From Pleurodeles waltl (lineage: Eukaryota > Chordata > Amphibia > Caudata > Salamandridae): a stretch of 64,000 nt of DNA. Shown here in pieces: positions 56,191 through 64,000 of this stretch. The notes beneath the pieces were generated by a model, which was given only the letters and a program-made list of their open reading frames with translations, did no database searches and was not told the DNA's origin. The translations under genes and the position numbers were made by a program. The first letter of the stretch is position 1; each line of letters begins with the position of its first letter. The stretch is from positions 1,354,892,323 through 1,354,956,322 of the forward strand of contig NC_090444.1 of NCBI RefSeq assembly GCF_031143425.1. The letters run 5' to 3'.

Positions 56191-57642
56191 CTACACTGCC
56201 AATAGTGAGCCCAGCTACACCCTTGGATTGGCTATTTGTATTAGACTTCCCACCACCACTGCTATTACTAGGGGCACTAGAGGTTGCAGTTGGGGTTGTT
56301 GTGGTGGGAGCCATGGTGTTTTTCATTGGACAAGTGGTATCACTCGCCCAATGGCCTTTTACTTTACATAAATAACACCATGGCTTTTTCTGATTGTTAG
56401 AAGAGGATTTGGACCCACCACCCCCAGAGAATTTTTGAGAGCCTGCTGAAGACTCAGAATGTTTTTTATCTTTGTCCTCACCCTTGTCAGAAGACTTACC
56501 ATCCTTCTTGCCATCCTTGTCACCCCCTGTATGAACCTTTCTGTTCACTCTTGTTCTGACCCATTTGTCTGCCTTCTTTCCCAATTCTTGGGGAGAGGTC
56601 AGATCTGAGTCTACCAAGTACTGGTGCAACAAATCAGACACACAATTGTTCAAAATATGGTCTCTCAGGATTAGATTATACAGGCTTTCATAGTCAGTCA
56701 CCTTACTGCCATGTAATCAACCCTCCCAGGCCTTCACTGAACAGTCTACAAAGTCTGTCCAGTCTTGAGAGGACTCTTTTCTGGTGTCTCTGAACGTAAT
56801 CCTGTATTGTTCAGTGGTTAAGCCAAATCCATCCAAGAGTGCATCCTTCAAAACTTTGTCATTGTTAGCATCACTTTCTCTGGCAGTAAGGAGCCTATCC
56901 CTACCCTTACCAGTGAACGATAGCCACAAGATAGCAGCCCACCTTTTTTGATGGACCAACTGTACCATACAGGCCCTACCAAGTGCAGCAAACCACTTGT
57001 TAATGTGGTCCCCCTTCTTATAAGGGGGGCTATCTTATGCAGGTTTCTGGAATCTTGCTCTCTAACAGGATTACTATCAAAAACACTGCTGCTGCCGCCA
57101 TGGGGAACTCACCCCAACCTCTGCCTTTCACTTTCCACATCCAGAGATTCACTGTCTAAGGCCAGCTGCTGCTGTTTAAGCTTCAGCCTGGCCTCTTCCA
57201 ACCTCAGCTTTCGGAGTTCCCTTTCCATTAAGTTATCCTCAGGGTGGGAGGCTTGGGAATTGTGAGACACAGAAGAAATGTGGGATTGGCAGAGAGCGAC
57301 CTGTCCCTAACTGACTGGACTCTAGTAACCTGGCCTTTAGGAGTGAAAGGTGCCCTGCTGGTGTGTGAGCCCCTCCCACTACCAGTGTCACTAGATGGCC
57401 TGTTAGCTGACAGGTCCTTGGAAGAACCCTCCCTAGCTTGGTCCCCCCCGCTCTACCTCCTGATCCTGGGATGGGCCAGACTGGTTCTGGTCACTTTCTA
57501 GGAGAAGGCTAAGTAGAAGATCTTTTGTAGGATTCTTAACAATGGCTAAATCTCTTTCAATGCAGAGACCCCGCAAACTTTTAAAGTTTAAATTCCCATA
57601 TGTTGCCTGGACAACTGTGGGAGTAAGCTCTACTGCAGACAT
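56171..57642 (-). pseudogene. gag: Gag of the 11.8-kb element
   Basis: 57642-57433 begins MSAVELTPTVVQATYGNLNF, followed by a SAP-like helix pair and an acidic/Gln stretch. 56968-56717 and 56701-56171 are in one frame separated by a TGA (56716-56714). They hold a SCAN-related capsid ('YRITFRDTRKESSQDWTDF', 'LYNLILRDHILNNC', 'DLTSPQELGKKADKWV'), a Lys/Ser-rich linker and one zinc knuckle with unusual spacing, C-x2-C-x4-H-x6-C ('CYLCKVKGHWASDTTC'). A frameshift lies between the first and second parts. Confidence 0.8.
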
Positions 57643-57894
57643 GACAGAAAGGGTTTAGGACAGAGAGAGGAAAAAAGTTTGAAACTTTTAAAAGAAAGGA
57701 AAAAAACTTTTCAAACTTTTGAAAACATTTCAAACTTTTCAGAAACTTTTTAGAAAGTTTTAGAGAAGGAAAGTTAAACTGTTTAGGTTAGTGTGTATAT
57801 TCTGAAGTATTTGGTATATGTTTTTCTTATGAAAAGCACCAATGAAAAAGTGGTAAAGCAGTTACAAGTACTTATCCCACCACTGCACCACCAA

Positions 57895-60800
57895 TGTAGG
57901 AGGCTGGGCTGGCTTATAGTGGGTCCCTAGTGGTACTTACACCTTGTGCCAGGTCCAGATATCCCTTATTAGTAGATTAGTAGTATTCTAGCAGCTTAGG
58001 CTGATACAGGTAGCTAAAGCAGAGCAGCTTAGGCTGAACTAGGAGACATGCAAAGTTCCTACTATACCACTTATATCATATAGCACTATATCATAAGAAA
58101 CACAATACTCCGAGTTACTAAAAATAAAGGTACTTTATTTTAGTGACAATATGCCAAAAGTATCTCAGAGGATATACTCCCTTAGGAGGTAAGTAAAATA
58201 CACAAAATATACAAACAAACCAAAATCAGGTAAGTAAAACTCTTAGGGCCAGGTGTATCATCAAGGCCATTTGCGATTCGGAAATAGCGATTTTTAAGAA
58301 ATCGCTATTTCCGACTGGCAAATTGCCATGTATCACATTTGCAAATCGGTAATAGCGATTTCTTAAAAATCGCAAATGCTATTACCGATTCGCAAATTGC
58401 GATACCGGCCCCATTCGCACCTATGGGCCTCTTGGCCCGTATCTGTGAATTTTTTTGAATTTCCGAAATTGCGATTTCTGAACCAGAAATCGCAATTTTG
58501 GAAATGCAAAACCCCAGGGTTCTGGGGGCCTAAGGCCCCCTCTGCTGCACCCCAAAAATGTTTTTGGGGACATGTAAGGTGCACACATGCCAAAAGGGCA
58601 TGTGTGCTTTACATGTACAATTTAAAAATGCATTTTAAATGCATTTTTAAATTTTGCACTTGGTTACCACCAAGTTCAACTTGGTGGTAATTAGCGATTA
58701 ATAAATGCCAAAATCGCATTTAGGAATTGCTTCATACATGTGCTAAGGAATCGCAATTAAGGAATCCTTATTTGCGATTTCTAATTAAGAGAGTCGCAAT
58801 TTGCAACTCTCTAAACAGGGTCGCAATTTTAAGGAATCGTTATTTTAGCGATTCCTTAAAATTGCGTTCAGAATGTATTTCATACATTCTGAAATGGCAT
58901 TTTGCATTCGCAAATGGGCATTTGCACATTTTGCCAATGCAAAATGCTTTCATACATCTGGCCCTTAGAAAAGTAGTGCAAACACTGTAGAACATAGTAG
59001 AATGCAATAGGAGACAATAGGCCTAGGGGAAACACAAACCATATACTCCAAAAGTGGAATGTGAACCACAAATGGACCCCAGGACCAGTGTAGTGTGTGG
59101 AGGGTCGCTGGGAGTGTAAGAAAACACTAAGGGTGTCCAAGATACCCCACCCCAAAGACCCTGAAAAGTAGGAGTAAAGTTACCCTACTACCCCAGAAAG
59201 ACAGTAAAGTCGAGATAGGGGATTCTGCAAAGGCAACAACTGACTGCAAAGCACTGAAGATGGATTCCTGGACCTGAGGACCTGTAAAGGAAGGGGACCA
59301 AGTCCAAGAGTCACGCAAGGGTCCAGGGGGGCAGGGGCCCACTAAACCCCGGATGAAGGTGCAAAAGGGATGCCTCCGGGTGGAAGAAACTAAAGATTCT
59401 GCAACAACGGAAGGTGCCAGGAACTTCTCCTTTAGTCAGAAAATTTTCTGGAGGGCGCAGAGTTGTTTCCTTGCAGGAAGACTGCAAACAAGCCTTGCGT
59501 GCTGCCAGGGCCCAGGAAGGACCAAGAGGTCGCCCCTTGGAGGAGGAGACAGAGGGGGCACTCAGCAACAGAGAGAGCCCATGCAGAAGCAGGCAGCACC
59601 TGCAGAAGCACTTGAACAGGTGTTCAAGAAATTTGAGCATGGCGGTCGTTGCAGCACAAGAAAAGAGGGCCCCACGAAGTCAGTGGTCAACTCAGTGAGT
59701 TGAGCAATGCAGGAAGGAGTGCTGGGGACCTGGGCTGTGCTATGCATGAAGGAATCCTTGCAGAAGTGCAAAGAAGCCCTAGCAGCTGCAGATCACGCAG
59801 TACACAGGATTACTGTCTGGCGTTGGGAGGCAAGGACTTACCTCCACCAAATTTGGACAGAAGGACCACTGGACAGTCGGGGTCAGTTGGATCCAGCTCC
59901 TGTGTTCCAGGGACCATGCTTGTCAAGATGAGAGGGGAACCGGAGGACTGGTGATGCAGAAGTTTGGTGACTGTGCTAGCAGGGGAAAGATTCCATTGAC
60001 CCACGGGAGATTTCTTATTGGCTTCCAGTGCAGGATGAATGCAGACAGCCCTCAGAGCATGCACCACCAGGAAACAGTTGAGAAAGCCGGCAGGATGAGG
60101 CGCTACAATGTTGCTGGTAGTCTTCTTGCTACTTTGTTGCAGTTTTGCAGGCGTCCTGGAGCAGTCAGCGGTCGATCCTTGGCAGAAGTCAAAGAGAGAG
60201 ATGCAGAGGAACTCTGGTGAGCTCTTGCATTTGTTATCTGAAGAGAAACCCACCGGAGAGACCCTAAATAGCCCTCAGAGGAGGATTAGCTACCTAACCA
60301 GGTAAGAGCCTATCAGGAGGGGTCTCTGACGTCACCTGCTGGCACTGGTCACTCAGAGGTCTCCATTGTGCCCTCACACCTCTGCATTCAAGATGGCAGA
60401 GGTCTGGGACACACTGGAGGAGCCCTGGGCACCACTGCTTGGGTGGTGATGGACAGGGGAGTGGTCACTCCCCTTTCCTTTGTCCAATTTCGCGCCAGAG
60501 CAGGGACTGGTGGCTCCCTGAACCGGTGTAGACTGGATAATGCAAGGAGGGCACCATCTGTGAACTTCAAAGCATTTCCAGAGGCTGGGGGAGGCTACTC
60601 CTCCCCAGCCCTTAACACCTATTTCCAAAGGGAGAGGGTGTAACCTCTCTCAGAGGAAATCCTTGTTCTGCCTTTCTGGGACTGGGCTGCCCATACCCCG
60701 GGAGGGCAGAAACCTGTCTGAGGGTTGGCAGCAGTAGTAGCTGCAGGGAAAACCCCAGAGAGCTAGTTTGGCAGTACCAGGGTCCATGTTGGAGCCCCGC

Positions 60801-61536
60801 GATGCATGGGATTGGCACCCCAATACCAGATTTGGCTTAGGGGGACAATTCCATGATCTTTGACATGTTACATGGGCATGTTCGGAGTTACCATTGTGAA
60901 GCTACACATAGGTATTGACCTACATGTAGTTCACACGTGTAATGGTGTCCCCGCACTCACAAAGTCTCGGGAAATTGCCCTGAACAATGTGGGGGCACCT
61001 TGGCTAGTGCCAGGCTGCCCTCACACTTAGTAACTTTGCACCTAACCTTCCCTAAGTGAGGGTTAGACATATAGGTGACTTATAAATTACTTAAGTGTAG
61101 TGTACAATGGCTGTGAAATAACGTGGACGTTATTGCACTCAGGCTGCACTGGCAGTCCTGTGTAAGAATTGTCTGAGCTCCCTATGAGTGGCAAAAGAAA
61201 TGCTGCAGCCCATAGGGATCTCCTGGAACCACAATATCCTGGGTACCTAGCTACTATATACTAGGGAATTATAAGGGTGTTCCAGTGTGCCAATCAGAAG
61301 TGGTAAAATTAGTGACTAGCCTGCAGTGACAATTTTAAAAGCAGAGCATAAACACTGAGGTTCTGGTTAGCAGAGCCTCAGTGATACAGTTAGGCACCAC
61401 ACAGGGAACACATACAGGGCACACGTTATGAGCACTGGGGTCCTGGCTAGCAGGATCCCAATGACACAGGCAAAAACAAACATACACGCAAGTGAAAATG
61501 GGGGTAACATGCCAGGCAAAATGGTACTTTCCTACA
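57895..61536 (-). repeat. 5' LTR of the 11.8-kb Ty3/Gypsy element, with MITE
   Basis: 3,642 bp including the 719-bp MITE at 58246-58964. Without it the LTR is about 2,920 bp, close to the other LTR. Ends TTCCTACA at 61536. Confidence 0.93.
58246..58964. mobile_element. 719-bp MITE, TSD TTA, empty site known
   Basis: Termini are GGGCCAGGTGTATCA and the complement of GGGCCAGATGTATGA. TTA lies on both sides (58243-58245, 58965-58967). The sister LTR at 50091-50106 shows the same site without the element and with a single TTA. The inside is made of 'gcgatttc/gaaatcgc' type palindromes and has no gene. Confidence 0.97.
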
Positions 61537-61541
61537 GTTTT

Positions 61542-61990
61542 CAATAGGTTTTATTAACAAGACTGCAATCTACAATAAGTTGCATGGGCTGCAATGATTA
61601 GGATAATGAATAATGCAAGGAACAGAATGGTAAAGACAAGAGTCATGAATACAAAGACCCCCACCAACTTGCAATAACATGAAATGACATGAGATATGAA
61701 AATGTCCTAACGTCTAGCATAATAAACCTAACCCTTGACCTAAAGAGAGCTAGGTGTGATAAACCTAATTTGCCAGTGCCATGTCCAAGAGAAGAGCCCC
61801 CCCAACCCTTGTTACCTTGGAATGAGGTCTCTAGATCAGACTCTGTGGGGACACGAATACTGGGTCAGCGTCAAGGCGATGGGTAGCATGGATAGCGTTC
61901 ATGGCATCTGGTAGGAATCCCTCTGACTATCTGTCTGTATGAGGTGCATTTATACAGATCTGATTAGACCCCTGACATAGGACTGTTCCC
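61542..61990 (-). promoter_or_regulatory. Retroviral LTR promoter and poly(A) signal
   Basis: On -: TATAAAT at 61954-61948 and AATAAA at 61555-61550, about 400 bp apart. This is the arrangement expected of U3 promoter and end of R in a retroviral LTR. The GTTTT target duplication of the large Ty3/Gypsy element follows directly, and U5 resumes at 49749. The outer LTR end was not located. Confidence 0.5.
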
Positions 61991-64000
61991 AAACAATAGA
62001 TAACAAGACATGCTTGGGGCGGCAATTACATAAACTATTCCCTCCAAAGCACAAAGTGGGAAAGTACCTAATGAGAATACCTACATCTTATTTATCTCTG
62101 GCGCTGATAGTTACGCCTTAGCAGAGTGGCACTGATCGCATGAAACTAAACCATTGTCCTAACTAAAAACAATGCAGCCAACGTGAAAAGATATCATTAA
62201 ATAATTCCACTAAAACAGAGCAAACTAAGTAGGGTAAAAGTCACTGGGTGACGGGTGCACAAGTCTACAAGCCAGAAGGCTAAGCTAACTCCTGCTTCCC
62301 ATTAAGACAAGATAGGATTCACTTCACCCACAGTTCTAGCCTCCTCAACCTGAGTTCAGCAGTAAAGCAGGCTTCATGGAAGAGAAGTATTAACATGATA
62401 ACTATGCAGAGTGGATATGTTGTGGGTAAAATAAAATGTGGTGAAATAAAAATGAACTGTCTAGATCAAAAAATCAGCTCAAGGAGAGGTCACTAGAATA
62501 TAGTTATTTTTTCCAGTTCAAATCATCAAAAAAAGCATTGCCGGCATCCCCACATTCCAATAATGACTCAGCAGGTGGCCCTGGATTCCTACAATGATTC
62601 AGTAGGGCTCCCCAGGTTCCAATAATGTTTAAACTGCACAACGCTAATCCTGCAAAGCTCCAAGCTGGCATAAAAAATTATGATGCCAGTTCACTAACTA
62701 CCGCCATGATGTGCCATATTTTAGGTAAGACACACACATGGTGCCGTTAGGGGGGCACTAAGGGCGCAAGAAAAGTGACGCTGCAATGGGTGCATCTGGC
62801 ATTAAGATTTTCTCCTCATTACTGACTTTTCACCAGATTCATGTGCAGATAGGCAAGGCTGTGTACATATTGTTTTTTAAATAAATGGTTAAGTGAGCTT
62901 ATGAATGTGGCATATTTCAATGTCAGCACACATCTCATCTTTGCCATCTTTCACCAGGCTGAGGCTCTTTCCATTGAAACAGCCTGAAACCTACAACCTG
63001 CTCAGCGGTCCAATCAACATCCAAACAAATGTCCTGCTCACAGGCAGCGGTGGCTCATCCATTAGGACAGAGGAGTGTTGTTCCCCACCCAGCCCCTGCC
63101 GGCAGCAGATGGAGCTTGAAACCTTTAGAAACAAAAACAGCAATAAATTCTGTTTATTGTTGTTTTATTTCTAAAGGGGTGGGGCCTTGGGGATGACGAG
63201 CAGTGAGGGGTGTTCACAGAGCACTCCCCTCAGTGCGCATGTATGTTTGGCGGGCCGTCTCGGGCAAGCCAAACACACATGTGCACAAGGGCTCTCTCCA
63301 ACCTGGTACTGTGTAGCTGAGTTGGAGAGAGCTCCCAGTCTGCATTGCAATGCCCAGCCAGGGTGCTCCAGCCAATCATAACACTGCTCTGAGCAGCGTC
63401 ATGATTGGTGCAGGGCAGGCTGAGAGCCTGTACCTTGAGTGTGGCAGTGGAAAAGCAGCAGCAGCGGGGCGACTAGGTAAGTTCAAGTTTTTTATACATA
63501 TATATATTTTTTTGTTATTTTTGTTTTGCTTTCCCCCACCCCGCCACTTTGCTGAGTCACCAGCCGCGACTGCTCACAGGTCCGCTTATTACCCAAACCA
63601 ATGACCTGCTTACAGGTCCGCTCACTGCCCAAGCTTACAAACTTACAGCGTGAATGTTAAATTTTAACAAACAAATTATTTTGAAAATGTGTTTCTTTTA
63701 GATGAAGGAAAACATTGCACATAAGACAGATAAGTAAAGTGTGAACAGCATCAAAATGCAAGAACAGTACCCCTGAAAGGTCCATATGGATTTTCTAATA
63801 GCCAAATATTATAGGGATTACCAATTTCAAAAGTATCAGAAAGCGGAAGGGAAAGTCACATTGTAAAAAGAATAGCTTTAGACTTGGGCCTCCATTATGA
63901 GCCTGTTGGTGCAGTATCTCTAGAGATGACTTAAAAGAAGACTCAAGGAAGGGTTTAGGTATTTAATTCAACAACCAGAGTAGACATTTCATGTAAAAGT
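61991..64000. other. No gene recognised; possible small repeats
   Basis: May include the rest of the retroviral U3 and then flanking DNA. A short direct repeat of about 38 bp ('ccaataatga.tcag.agg') lies at 62545-62630. A GC-richer block at 63170-63480 has no coding signal. Open frames at 62905 and 63187 show no domain. Confidence 0.35.

Larger units (their letters stand above)
49750..61536 (-). mobile_element. Complete Ty3/Gypsy element with 2.9-kb LTRs, TSD GTTTT
   Basis: LTRs at 49750-52704 and 57895-61536 begin TGTAGGAGGCTGG and end TACA. GTTTT lies on both sides (49745-49749, 61537-61541). Minus-strand gene order: Gag (57642-56171), protease (56190-55918), integrase (55930-54233), RT and RNase H (54291-52735), again integrase before RT. 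Primer-binding-like site: TTGGTGGTGCAGTGG reading leftward from 57894. Polypurine tract: GTTTGGGGGTGGGTTG reading leftward beside 52705. The LTRs differ visibly (about 15 changes in the first 160 bp by eye), so it is clearly older than the element at 42831. Confidence 0.93.
22632..61960 (-). mobile_element. Endogenous foamy-like retrovirus, minus strand, heavily interrupted
   Basis: Pieces on - in order: promoter and poly(A) signal (61954-61550), rest of 5' LTR (49749-49447), primer-binding-like site (49446), gag (49290-48961, 42830-42549, 41635-40719), RT with YVDD (40634-40314), RT end and RNase H (36616-35400), integrase (35389-34129), env (33880-32584, 24533-24247, 23331-22816), 3' LTR remnant (22815-22632). 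Six insertions totalling about 31.5 kb account for the spread; without them about 7.9 kb remains. The YVDDIYL motif, the integrase 'FHSDQG' and C-terminal domain, and an Env leader with a membrane segment all point toward spumaretroviruses. That clade call is by eye and needs a tree. Every frame carries stops or shifts. Confidence 0.7.

Noticed and set aside
62905..63604. Possible host exon near the right edge
   Set aside because: Short frames without domain or convincing splice sites; composition like surrounding repeat DNA.
1..64000. CRISPR arrays, rRNA, tRNA genes, bacterial operons
   Set aside because: Repeats are eukaryotic minisatellites and transposons. No spacer pattern or tRNA cloverleaf was seen, and introns and LTR elements show a vertebrate genome.

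Overview
The window looks like intergenic DNA from a giant vertebrate genome, most likely a salamander. The newt-like (Pleurodeles type) assignment is an inference from the repeat families: GC-rich terminal repeats rich in 'gcggtaac/ccgcc', multi-kilobase LTRs starting TGTAGGAGG, and roughly 0.9-kb MITEs. I see no host protein-coding gene, rRNA, tRNA or CRISPR array. Almost every readable protein is a transposon or retrovirus protein, and nearly all carry stops or frameshifts.

Layout. 1-1380: end of an LTR-like repeat. 1921-9545: a decayed Harbinger-like region with a SANT/Myb-like gene at each end and no visible transposase. 9555-10010: a small AT-rich repeat. 10237-22316: a Harbinger element (target duplication TAT) with HARBI1-type transposase on + and two different SANT/Myb-like genes on -. 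An L2-like LINE (about 14690-18075) sits in an intron of one of these genes, and a MITE (16933-17554) sits inside the LINE. 24537-32580: a second Harbinger element of the same kind in the opposite orientation (target duplication TGT).

22632 to about 61960: one old minus-strand endogenous retrovirus, foamy-virus-like by its polymerase, integrase and Env leader architecture. It has been cut into pieces by later insertions: a MITE (23335-24243) and the second Harbinger in env, a solo LTR (36617-40308, TSD ACCCT) in reverse transcriptase, a MITE (41636-42545) and a complete Ty3/Gypsy element (42831-48955, TSD ATAAG) in gag, and a second complete Ty3/Gypsy element (49750-61536, TSD GTTTT) in the 5' LTR. 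The last element carries its own MITE (58246-58964, TSD TTA), and the solo LTR carries another (36813-37715). 62000-64000 holds no recognisable gene.

How the parts work together. In each Harbinger element the DDE nuclease would cut and join, and SANT/Myb-like proteins would bind the terminal repeats; two such proteins per element is unusual. Both Ty3/Gypsy elements have integrase before reverse transcriptase (protease-integrase-RT-RNase H), the order of the Gmr1-like group, and one has a strongly SCAN-like Gag capsid. Clean target duplications allow the insertion order to be read directly from the sequence.
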